A stretch of 7,687 nt of DNA from AWTP1-13 sp035258605. GTDB lineage: Bacteria > Pseudomonadota > Alphaproteobacteria > Rhizobiales > Hyphomicrobiaceae. Within the stretch, counting starts at the first letter, position 1. Each line of letters begins with the position of its first letter. The stretch lies in the NCBI GenBank assembly GCA_035258605.1, contig DATFXD010000339.1, forward strand, positions 1 through 7,687, written 5' to 3'. Position numbers and translations under genes: made by a program. The notes beneath the pieces were generated by a model. The model was not told where the DNA came from. It did no database searches and saw only the letters and a list, made by a program, of their open reading frames with translations. This document shows positions 1-6,403 of the stretch, piece after piece.

Positions 1-99
1 GGGGAGATCGCGATCGCCGTGACGCCGTCGGTGCTGGCCCGAGGGCGGGTTGCATCCGTCCCTTGGTATTCTCATCGGCGCCAACAGGAGTGGCGAGAA

Positions 100-116
100 T
101 TCCGGAACTTCCGAAC
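100..116. promoter_or_regulatory. tandem TTCCGGAAC/TTCCGAAC motif before the MFS start
   Basis: Two near-identical units, TTCCGGAAC (100-108) and TTCCGAAC (109-116), lie directly against the ATG at 117. The first contains the palindrome TTCCGGAA, and the junction gives CGGAA-C-TTCCG. It could be an operator or a structure covering the ribosome site. No regulator gene is visible in the window, and short GC-rich palindromes can arise by chance. Confidence 0.25.
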
Positions 117-1307
117 ATGGCGAGGCAACACATTGGCGTGCACGCGACGCCCGGTGCGACCCTTGCCGCTGCTACCATCCTGAGCCTGCCGCTTGGCTCG
201 ATCTACGCCTTCAGCGTGCTTCTGGCACCACTGGAACAGCTCCTGCATGCGAGCCGCGCCGATCTTGCGTCTGTGTTCGGCATCTCGGCCGTCTTCTTTA
301 CAATTGGCGCAAATTTGAGCCCCTTACTGTTCGGCAGGCTTTCCGCACCACTGCTGGTGGCTTTGACGGGAGCACTATCTGCGCTTGGCGTGACGCTGGC
401 GGCTGTCGCGCCCTCGCTTGGTTGGCTTATCCTCGGTTATGGCTTGCTGTTCGCGACCGGCGGCGGCATGGCCTACGTCGTGGTGCAGCAGTGCGTCAAT
501 GCTGCGCCGCTCGCCCGGCCTGGGCTCGTCAATGGCTATCTCGTCAGTCTGTTTCCCCTTGGCGCCATGCTGGCGGCACCCGCCTATGGTTTGGGGCTTG
601 ATTGGCTCGGCGTGCGACAAACGCTCGCCGTCCTGGCGGCCGTCATCGCCGCAACGGCATTCGCGGCGGCCCTGCTGGTGGCGCAGGCCGGGGTGGCTCT
701 GGAAAAGCACCGGACTGCTTCGGCAGCGACGGGCAGCCAAGACAGTCTGCGGGCCACCTTCTGGAAGCTCTTCACGCTCTTCTTTTTGGCGGCGTCGGCA
801 GGGCTGATGGTGTTAAGTCAAGCGGCCGGGATGGTGGTTGCTTTTGGTGCCAGCCATGCGACAGCGGTGCTGGCCACAGCCGGCATCACAGCGGCAATTG
901 CCGCGGCGCGTCTGATGGGCGGTTGGCTGACCGATCGGCTGCCGGCGCCCCTTGTCGCGGCCTCGGCGCAGGCCATTGCGCTGTTCGGCGCATTCATCTT
1001 GACCGTCATGCCATCGCCAGCAACTGCAATTTCGAGCTTGGGGATGATCGGCGTTGGCTATGGCCTGATCTCGGGCGTGACTGTCGCTGCGGTGGCGTGC
1101 TATTGGCCGAGGTCGGAATTTGGTCGGATCGCAGGCCGCACGTACATTGCATGGTGCCTTGCCGCGATCGCGCTGCCCGTTCTCGCAGGGCGCCTCTACG
1201 ATCTCACCGGCGGCTATGAAATGGCAGTGGTCGTAGCCGGCGGCGCCAATCTGCTGGCGATCCTGGTAGCGCTCACCTTGCCACGCCAACAGCGTGGATC
1301 GCAATAG
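117..1307 (+). CDS. MFS transporter, oxalate/formate-antiporter-like
   Basis: A 396-residue, almost entirely hydrophobic protein with about 12 predicted membrane helices, arranged as two six-helix halves joined by a polar linker (around KHRTASAATGSQDSLR). This is the usual layout and length of a major facilitator superfamily carrier of the inner membrane. The first helix region (LPLGSIYAFSVLLAPLEQLL) and the glycine-rich LLFATGGGMAYVVVQQCVN segment resemble the oxalate/formate-antiporter and monocarboxylate-type MFS branch, so an organic anion is a plausible substrate; this is inference. The ATG at 117 was chosen because it starts just before the first hydrophobic segment. The frame is open to the window edge, and a TTG at 63 and GTG at 90 would add 18 or 9 polar residues. 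No strong ribosome site precedes 117; AGGAG at 86-90 is too far away. It converges with the next gene. Family assignment is firm, substrate is not known. Confidence 0.88.
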   Translation: MARQHIGVHATPGATLAAATILSLPLGSIYAFSVLLAPLEQLLHASRADLASVFGISAVFFTIGANLSPLLFGRLSAPLLVALTGALSALGVTLAAVAPSLGWLILGYGLLFATGGGMAYVVVQQCVNAAPLARPGLVNGYLVSLFPLGAMLAAPAYGLGLDWLGVRQTLAVLAAVIAATAFAAALLVAQAGVALEKHRTASAATGSQDSLRATFWKLFTLFFLAASAGLMVLSQAAGMVVAFGASHATAVLATAGITAAIAAARLMGGWLTDRLPAPLVAASAQAIALFGAFILTVMPSPATAISSLGMIGVGYGLISGVTVAAVACYWPRSEFGRIAGRTYIAWCLAAIALPVLAGRLYDLTGGYEMAVVVAGGANLLAILVALTLPRQQRGSQ

Positions 1308-1443
1308 ATTGAGACAAACGCCTCTATGTGCGCCCTTGGCCAAACGGGGTTGTCGTCGATATCCCCAGATCGCAGCGCGCCCTTGTCGGTGGAAGCGGCG
1401 TCCACGGGCCTCGGAGCGGAGCCAAACCCCAATTCAATCGCGT

Positions 1444-2118
1444 TCAACCGACAAAGACGGCGCTCATAATTGCCCAAAAATGACAGCCGGTGCCCGCCAG
1501 CACAAAGGCATGCCAGATCGCGTTATGATAGGGCAATGAGCGCCACAGATGAAAGATGACCCCGACCGTATAGAGTACGCCGCCCAGTCCAAGCAGGATG
1601 AGCGTCAAGAGCGTCACTGTCCCCGTTAAATCCGGGATCATCACTATCCCGCACCAGCCGAGTGCCAAGTAGAGCAGGAGTGACAGGCGATCAAAAGTCG
1701 ACGCCAGCAGGATCTTGGCGCCGGAGCAAAGTAAAGCGACCGACCAGACTGTTCCCAACAGGGTAAGCCCCGTTGTGCCTCCGATCTTTATGACGCCGAA
1801 CGGCGTGTATGTGCCGGCGATTTTGAGGAAGATCGCGGCATGATCCAAGCGTTGGAGCAGGCCCTTCCAGGCCGCGACCGGAATCATGTGATAGGCGGCG
1901 GAGCACCCCAGCATGGTGAGCATGCCCGCACCGTAAATCGCCAGGCTTGCGGTCGATGCGGCGGATAGGGAACCGAACGCCGCGACCATCATGGCGACGA
2001 CCGCAGTTAGCCCCACACCAAGCCCGGTGACGTGGATGATATTATCGGCGATACGCTCACCCCGTGTAACGGGAAGCTTCACGACATGACGAGAACCCAA
2101 TCGTACGTTACCCATCAT
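1444..2118 (-). CDS. Hemolysin III / PAQR-family membrane protein
   Basis: A 224-residue protein with seven predicted membrane helices, matching the family in length. Signatures visible in order are ERIADNIIH (residues 21-29), SAAYH (73-77), LDHAAIFLKIAGTYTPF (91-107), LGWCGI, GGVLYTVGVIFHLW and a C-terminal YHNAIWHAFVLAGTGCHF. His77, Asp92, His203 and His213 are the polar intramembrane residues expected of this group, which is related to adiponectin/progestin receptors and proposed to act as metal-dependent hydrolases. The name comes from a Bacillus cereus haemolysin; in most proteobacteria the role is not known and haemolysis should not be assumed. Translation can begin at either of two adjacent ATG codons (2118 or 2115), with only a weak GAG-type ribosome site. 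It is transcribed away from the middle region and convergently with the MFS gene, so it is probably monocistronic. Confidence 0.9.
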   Translation of the reverse strand: MMGNVRLGSRHVVKLPVTRGERIADNIIHVTGLGVGLTAVVAMMVAAFGSLSAASTASLAIYGAGMLTMLGCSAAYHMIPVAAWKGLLQRLDHAAIFLKIAGTYTPFGVIKIGGTTGLTLLGTVWSVALLCSGAKILLASTFDRLSLLLYLALGWCGIVMIPDLTGTVTLLTLILLGLGGVLYTVGVIFHLWRSLPYHNAIWHAFVLAGTGCHFWAIMSAVFVG

Positions 2119-2413
2119 AGCTCACGCTCATCGGCCCAACGTCAGCGGCCACGTCCCGGGCTCTTTTGTCGGCCGCTTTGAGGCCGTCGGTGATTGCCAT
2201 CAGGAGCGGTGGCGAGATGCCCGCTTGCGTCCGGTGCAAGATCGCAAGCAGAACGCCGCTGGCGGAGGTTTGTTCGGCTGTTCGCACCTCCTGCTATTTT
2301 GCCCTCGATGGCAGGATCGAGCTAGGGCATAAGGCCGCTGCAGGTGTGCAACCGCACCATGTTCGAGTTTGACGGCAAGGCCCAACCCGCCAGCTTCCTC
2401 GATCAGGACTGCT

Positions 2414-2429
2414 CGTCAGGGGCCTGACG
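2414..2429. repeat. inverted repeat CGTCAGG-GG-CCTGACG
   Basis: Perfect 7-base arms around a 2-base centre; as RNA this would fold as a 6-bp stem with a GGGC loop. No T-run follows on either side, so an intrinsic terminator is not supported. Function is unknown. Confidence 0.5.
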
Positions 2430-2450
2430 CCGAAGTTTCGATCGGGCCAA

Positions 2451-2464
2451 GCAGCCGCGGCTGC
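2451..2464. repeat. 14-base perfect palindrome GCAGCCGCGGCTGC
   Basis: Self-complementary over 14 bases with no spacer. It directly abuts the first copy of the imperfect direct repeat (2465-2510). It could be a protein-binding site, but no regulator is known. Confidence 0.5.
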
Positions 2465-2510
2465 GGCGCCACCCGTTCGTCAGCTTTGCCATAAGCGCTG
2501 GGTCAGTGAC
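2465..2510 (+). repeat. imperfect direct repeat, copy A
   Basis: The blocks GGCGCC (2465-2470), GTTCGTCAGCT (2475-2485) and GGTCAGT (2501-2507) recur in the same order at 2591-2628 with near-equal spacing. The sequence between the blocks has diverged. The pair looks like an old local duplication or two copies of a composite binding site. Confidence 0.4.
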
Positions 2511-2557
2511 ATGAGTGCGAGGACGGAGAAACGGCGCCAGGCAAACAACGCACGTTC

Positions 2558-2586
2558 TTGAACGCGGCACCATACGGGCGCAAGAT
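2558..2586 (+). promoter_or_regulatory. candidate sigma-70-type promoter
   Basis: TTGAAC (2558-2563) and CAAGAT (2581-2586) are separated by 17 bases and lie 64 bases upstream of the helical-protein start. The -35 match is fair (4 of 6) and the -10 match is weak (3 of 6), as is common in GC-rich alphaproteobacteria. It would place the palindrome at 2607-2622 in the untranslated leader. Prediction only. Confidence 0.25.
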
Positions 2587-2590
2587 GGCT

Positions 2591-2630
2591 GGCGCCTGTT
2601 CGTCAGCTGCCGGGCCCGGCAGGTCAGTAC
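2591..2630 (+). repeat. imperfect direct repeat, copy B
   Basis: Second copy of the GGCGCC / GTTCGTCAGCT (2598-2608) / GGTCAGT (2622-2628) series described for 2465-2510. In this copy the segment between the last two blocks is occupied by a perfect palindrome, whereas in copy A the palindrome precedes the repeat. Confidence 0.4.
2607..2622. repeat. 16-base perfect palindrome CTGCCGGGCCCGGCAG
   Basis: Self-complementary over 16 bases, lying 27 bases before the ATG at 2650 and 13 bases before the GGAGG ribosome site. As DNA it could be an operator; as RNA it could form a hairpin in the leader just ahead of the ribosome site. No T-run follows, so it is unlikely to be a terminator. Confidence 0.55.
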
Positions 2631-2635
2631 TTCGA

Positions 2636-2643
2636 ACGGAGGA
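2636..2643 (+). promoter_or_regulatory. strong ribosome binding site ACGGAGGA
   Basis: GGAGG at 2638-2642 lies 7 bases before the ATG at 2650. It fixes the start of the helical protein there and excludes the earlier in-frame GTG at 2515. Confidence 0.8.
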
Positions 2644-2649
2644 TTGCGC

Positions 2650-3303
2650 ATGTCCAGCGAGGCCGCAGCCACAAGCCAACCGGACAGCTCTGCCGCCGAG
2701 CACGATCAAGCCATCCGCGAGCGGGTACGCACGCTGATCGGTCAATTGTTGCGGCAAGGCCAGATCGATCCCGAGGGTGTCAAGGAGGTGATGCGCGCGG
2801 TAACCGGTGGCGCGCCGTCGGCAACAACCCTAACGGATGATGCGCCGGGAATGGCATTTGCCGATACGGTAGGTCGGCTCGATGCGGCGCTCGTCGCCTC
2901 TGCCGAAGCTGCGCATCGTGCGCTGGAAACCGTTGTAAATCGCGGCAAGGACGTCACCGACAATGACATCAAGGGTGCGGTCGCCAGCCTGATGAAGCTG
3001 CAGCAAGACTGTCTTGCTGCCGTTAGCGGGGTATCCCAGCGCGCCAGCGGCGAAAACCTGCGCCGCGAGCTTGATCAGCTTGCTGTGCATGCCCAGAAGG
3101 TTGGCATCGAGGCCAGCGCACGCGCCGGCACGTTGATCAACGAGATTGCCGGCCGCGTTGCAGGTACCTATAGCGAAACCGCAGTCCCGAGCCTGGAGGC
3201 GGCACGTGCGCTCAGCGCTCGCATGGCGCTCTTGACGAGCGGTATCATTGCGGGGGTTGCGGATGCTCTCAGCGACCAAAGCGGATCGAAGAACGCGAAA
3301 TAG
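2650..3303 (+). CDS. Alanine-rich helical protein of unknown function, paired with an ABC1 kinase
   Basis: A 217-residue soluble protein with no signal peptide and no clear membrane helix. Residues 1-18 are polar and probably disordered. They are followed by a charged helix (AIRERVRTLIGQLLRQGQ), a glycine/threonine-rich linker near residues 52-66, and then a long, mostly helical body rich in alanine with regularly placed hydrophobic residues. A single cysteine lies at 121 (LQQDC). The C-terminal stretch ALLTSGIIAGVADALS is mildly hydrophobic and could be amphipathic. The character is phasin-like (helical, alanine-rich, possibly binding lipid or polymer surfaces), but I see no phasin signature. 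It may belong to a catalogued domain of unknown function (DUF6781 comes to mind, unverified). The start is fixed by a strong ribosome site. The stop at 3303 is followed 9 bases later by the kinase start, so the two are almost certainly co-transcribed, and this protein may be a partner or membrane adaptor of that kinase. Confidence 0.75.
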   Translation: MSSEAAATSQPDSSAAEHDQAIRERVRTLIGQLLRQGQIDPEGVKEVMRAVTGGAPSATTLTDDAPGMAFADTVGRLDAALVASAEAAHRALETVVNRGKDVTDNDIKGAVASLMKLQQDCLAAVSGVSQRASGENLRRELDQLAVHAQKVGIEASARAGTLINEIAGRVAGTYSETAVPSLEAARALSARMALLTSGIIAGVADALSDQSGSKNAK

Positions 3304-3312
3304 GTCCACCAC

Positions 3313-4988
3313 ATGATCTGGGGGACGCTTGGCGCGGCGCGCGACCTGTCGCGGCTGCGCGAGATCAGTTCGGTACTGATCCGGCACGGGCTTGGCGACC
3401 TGGTGCGACGCACGGGGCTGGCCTCCGCGCTGGAGCGGGCCGGCCAGATTCTGCATTGGGGGGAAGCCGGCAAGTCAGCCGAACTCGAGCCACAGGCTCG
3501 CTAGAGGAGCTTGGGCCGACGTTTGTGAAACTCGGCCAAGTGCTGTCGACTCGGCCAGACCTGCTTGCACCGAGCTGGATCGCCGAGCTTGAGCGTCTGC
3601 ACAGCGACGTCGCACCGATTTCCTTCGATGAGCTGTTGCCTCAGGTCGAAAATGCGCTTGGCCGATCGCCGTTCGAGGTGTTTGCCGAGGTCGAAAGCGA
3701 GCCGCACGCTGCAGCTTCGATTGCGCAGGTGCACCGGGCCAAATTGCCAAGCGGGGCAGCTGTCGTCCTCAAGATCAGGCGTCCCGGCATCTCCGCCAAG
3801 ATTGACGCCGACTTGCGGCTTCTCGAGCATCTCGCGAACTTGATCGAACACGAAATGCCCGAGGCGCGCCGCTACGCGCCGGTCCAGGTTGTGGCCCAAT
3901 TTCGCCGTTCGCCGGAACGAGAACTTGACCTCGCCGTCGAGGCCCGCCACATCGATCGGTTCGCGCGCAACTTTGCGGATGATGCCAATATCCTGGTACC
4001 GAAAGTGTACTGGGATTTCACCAGCAGCTCGATGAATGTGCAGGAGTATGTGGCCGGGACTCGCGGCACCGACCTGTCTGCCATCGCCGCCGCCGACCTC
4101 GACCGCAAGCTATTGGCGGCACGCGGTTGTGATGCCGTGCTCAAGATGATCCTCGTCGACGGCTTCTTTCACGCTGACCCGCACCCGGGCAACGTGCTTT
4201 ATCTCCCTGGCAACCGCATCGCCCTCATCGACTTCGGAATGGTCGGGCATCTGTCGGCGCTGCGCCGCAGCCAGATCGTTGATTTGCTCGCCGGAATTGT
4301 CAGCCAGGATGATCAGGCGATGCTTGACGTGCTGCTCGACTGGACGGGCGAGCATGGCGTGGACGAAGCGCAGCTCGCCGCCGACGTTGGCGAACTCGCG
4401 TTTGACTTCGCGGACACAGAACTCAAGGACGTGCGAATTGGCGCATTGCTGCAGCGGGTCGCAACCCTTCTACGGGACCACGCCATTCTGCTGCCGGCCG
4501 ATCTCACGCTGATGTTCAAGGCACTGATCAGCCTTGAGGGCCTCGGCCGTCAGTATGACCCAGAGTTCCGGCTCGTCGACCGCATCCGGCCCTTCCTCGA
4601 CCGCGCCATCTCGGAACGGTATGCGCCTGTTACGGCGCTGCACCGGGGGCAAGCGACATTGGCCAACGCCTTTGGTCTTCTCACCACCGTGCCGCGTGAC
4701 CTCGCCCGCCTGATTAAGGATGCGCGCCGCGGCCGGGTGCGGGTCGACCTCGATCTCAAGCGCCTCGATAGCTTCGGCGATCGTATCGACAACACCGTCA
4801 ATCGCATGACGATCGGAATAATGACGGCGTCGCTGGTGATCGGTTCGTCGATCGTCATGACGGTTGGCAGCGGACCCACCCTGTTCGGGCTTTCCGTGCT
4901 AACCCTGCTCGGCCTGCTTGGCTATCTCGTCGCATTCTTGAACAGTCTTTGGATCATTCTCTCGATCTGGCGTTCGGGTCACCGGTGA
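3313..4988 (+). pseudogene. ABC1/UbiB-type atypical kinase, frameshifted near 3501
   Basis: Two overlapping frames together make one ABC1/ADCK/UbiB-family protein of about 557 residues. The first frame (ATG 3313, stop TAG 3502-3504) gives the N-terminal 63 residues, ending AELEPQAR. The second, one base back, continues at LEELGPTFVKLGQ (from 3501) to TGA at 4986-4988. Family motifs are intact downstream: KxGQ (3528-3539), the alanine-rich nucleotide loop AAAS (3708-3719), the lysine of VVLKIRRPG (3771), the catalytic HADPHPGN (4170-4193) and the metal-binding DFG (4230-4238). Two membrane helices close the C-terminus, as in UbiB-like proteins that act at the inner membrane, often in ubiquinone or lipid metabolism. 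Relatives normally read close to R-x-RLALEELGP here, so roughly four residues are missing together with the frame. TTG 3456, or GTG 3525 after AGAGGAG (3503-3509), could start a shortened product, but that product would lack the N-terminus. A sequencing error is the main alternative. No good ribosome site precedes ATG 3313, which suggests coupling to the upstream gene. Confidence 0.82.
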
Positions 4989-5171
4989 TGAAACCCTGTT
5001 GAGGAGTGCGCACACGGCCGCTCGTGGCACGCTCGATCGATCGACCTCTCCGGCCCGCTGCGCCCGGCGAGCGCTAACAATTTACGGTCGACATGATGCA
5101 TTGACGAGGCGCTCATTCGCTGAAAGGAATATATTGCGGCCAATACGATCTTCAGCCTGATAAGGAATTCC
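4989..5171. promoter_or_regulatory. intergenic region likely to carry the promoter of the PLP-enzyme/aap operon
   Basis: These 183 bases separate the kinase from the next gene. An imperfect hairpin (arms about 5004-5013 and 5024-5034) without a T-run could weakly terminate the kinase transcript. TCGATCGATCGA (5033-5044) is a 12-base palindrome. TTGACG (5101-5106) and TATATT (5130-5135) resemble promoter elements but are 23 bases apart, too far for one sigma-70 promoter, so no promoter can be fixed. The AAGGAA ribosome site at 5162-5167 lies 4 bases before ATG 5172. Confidence 0.35.
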
Positions 5172-6344
5172 ATGCCGATCATCGACACAGACATCGCCAG
5201 CGAGTTTCCGGGCGCCATCGGCGGTCCTTATCTCGATACCGCGGCACGCGGGTTGCTGCCGCGCTCGGCGCATGCCGCGATCACCGCGTCGCTGGACAGC
5301 GTGCTGATGGGCAAAGCCGACAAGGACGCCATGTTCGCCACCATCGAGCGCACGCGCGAGCGTTTCGCTGGGCTCATCAACGCGCGCGCGGGCGAGATCG
5401 CCATCACCAAAAACATCTCCGAGGGTCTTAACATCATCGCCGCGGCATTGCCGTGGCGAGCGGGTGACAACGTCGTCGTCTGTCGCGAGCTCGAGCACCC
5501 CAACAACATCTTTCCCTGGGCTAGCCTGAAGCGGCGGCTCGGCATCGAGATCCGCGACGTGCCGGCCCGCGCCGGACGGCTCGTGGCCGAGGAGGTGATT
5601 GCCGCCGTCGACGATCGCACTCGCATTGTGACGCTGTGCGAGGTCAGCTTTTCGCCGGGGCTCAGAGTGGACCTTGCGCCGATCGGCACATTCACCCGAG
5701 CGCGCGACATTTTCTTGCTGGTGGACGGCGCGCAGACGGCCGGCATCGTGCACACCGACGTCGAGGCCTCCGGCATCGATGGCTTTGCCGTATCGACCCA
5801 GAAGGGGCTCTTGGGTATCTATGGTATGGGCTTATTGTATTGCCGGCAGAGTTGGGCGGAGCGGCTCAATCCCGTGTATCTGGCACGGTTCGGCGTCGAT
5901 CTCGGCGCCACCCACGAGGCCGCGCGTGGCGGTGATGATTACCGGCTGATGCCCGACGCGCGCCGCTTCGATCTCGGCAACTACAATTTCGCCGCCGCCG
6001 CCGGGGTCGAGGTTTCGCTGGCGCTGATCGGCCGCATCGGTACCCGCACGGTCGAGGCGCACGCGGCGCGGCTGGCGCGCCGCCTTGCCAGTGGCCTCGA
6101 CCAACTGGGCTTGCCGGTTGCTGGTACCGGCGAAAGCCTTGCCAGCATCGTGTCGATTGGGCGGCACGGCGCGGGCGGTCACGACAGCAGCGACGATCCG
6201 CAAACGCAAAAACTGGCGGAAGCCCTTATCCGGTCGGGGGTGCGGCTGTCGGTGCGCCAAGGCATGGTGCGGCTGTCGTTTCACATTTACAATAACGACA
6301 ACGACGTCGATCACGTGCTCGAGGTCGCCCGCGGGTTGCACTAA
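5172..6344 (+). CDS. Class V aminotransferase-fold PLP-dependent enzyme
   Basis: A 390-residue cytoplasmic enzyme of the class V aminotransferase (fold type I, NifS/isopenicillin N epimerase-like) group. The N-terminal YLDTAARGLLP segment is typical. His109 in ELEHPNN is placed to stack on the cofactor ring, Asp185 in VDGAQTAG contacts the pyridine nitrogen, and Lys211 in STQKGLLG should form the Schiff base with pyridoxal phosphate. Arg367 in the C-terminal VRLSFHIYNN motif is the usual substrate-carboxylate arginine. The histidine-histidine-cysteine loop of SufS/NifS-type cysteine desulfurases is absent: the sequence goes from SGVRLSVRQG straight into MVRLSFHIYN. Sulfur transfer is therefore unlikely; a transaminase, lyase, deacetylase-like or epimerase reaction on an amino compound is more plausible. 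Length is normal. A good ribosome site supports ATG 5172. An amino acid transporter operon starts 59 bases downstream, so this enzyme probably acts on what that transporter imports. Confidence 0.9.
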   Translation: MPIIDTDIASEFPGAIGGPYLDTAARGLLPRSAHAAITASLDSVLMGKADKDAMFATIERTRERFAGLINARAGEIAITKNISEGLNIIAAALPWRAGDNVVVCRELEHPNNIFPWASLKRRLGIEIRDVPARAGRLVAEEVIAAVDDRTRIVTLCEVSFSPGLRVDLAPIGTFTRARDIFLLVDGAQTAGIVHTDVEASGIDGFAVSTQKGLLGIYGMGLLYCRQSWAERLNPVYLARFGVDLGATHEAARGGDDYRLMPDARRFDLGNYNFAAAAGVEVSLALIGRIGTRTVEAHAARLARRLASGLDQLGLPVAGTGESLASIVSIGRHGAGGHDSSDDPQTQKLAEALIRSGVRLSVRQGMVRLSFHIYNNDNDVDHVLEVARGLH

Positions 6345-6403
6345 CCCCAGACCCGACGCTGCCGGCATCGCCCGCAAGGGGCGGTGGGTGGGAAGGTAAC
6401 ATC

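Larger units (their letters stand above)
2119..2649. other. 531-base non-coding stretch between divergent genes
   Basis: This interval separates the divergently read hemolysin III-like gene and the helical-protein gene, so it should hold both promoters. Short open frames exist (for example 2166-2372 plus, from a TTG, and 2359-2427 plus, 22 codons beginning MFEFDGKAQPAS), but none has a convincing ribosome site or recognisable product. What it does hold is a cluster of perfect inverted repeats and an imperfect duplicated block between 2414 and 2630, listed separately. GGAGGT (2264-2269) and ACCTCC (2286-2291) could also pair around a 16-base loop, followed by TATTTT. It could include remnants of a decayed gene, but no homology is visible to support that. 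Confidence 0.5.

Noticed and set aside
2264..2300. Possible intrinsic terminator (GGAGGT ... ACCTCC then TATTTT)
   Set aside because: The stem is only 6 bp with a 16-base loop, and no plus-strand gene ends before it.
2166..2372. 68-codon plus-strand open frame with a CVRCK motif
   Set aside because: It starts at a TTG without a ribosome site, has only an isolated cysteine pair and matches no family I recognise. It cannot be told from chance.
2359..2427. 22-codon open frame beginning MFEFDGKAQPAS
   Set aside because: It looks more protein-like than its surroundings but is very short, lacks a ribosome site and has an in-frame stop just upstream at 2323. It is noted only as a possible relic.
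2830..3456. 208-codon open frame on the minus strand
   Set aside because: It is antisense to the well-supported helical protein and kinase start, is rich in histidine, arginine and proline, and has no family signature.
3458..3463. Run of six G bases as the site of the kinase frameshift
   Set aside because: The first frame still reads family-like sequence (WGEAGKSAELEPQAR) well past this run, so the break must be later, near 3501.
3490..3510. Programmed -1 ribosomal frameshifting
   Set aside because: There is no slippery heptamer at CGC-TAG, no ribosome-like site at the right distance upstream and no clear downstream stem. The joined product would still lack about four conserved residues.
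5025..5040. TGGCAC as half of a sigma-54 promoter
   Set aside because: The matching TTGC element is absent at the required spacing; the sequence there is ATCGA.
5082..5753. 223-codon open frame on the minus strand
   Set aside because: It lies opposite the PLP enzyme and its leader, has no recognisable domains, and its composition is that of an antisense shadow in GC-rich DNA.
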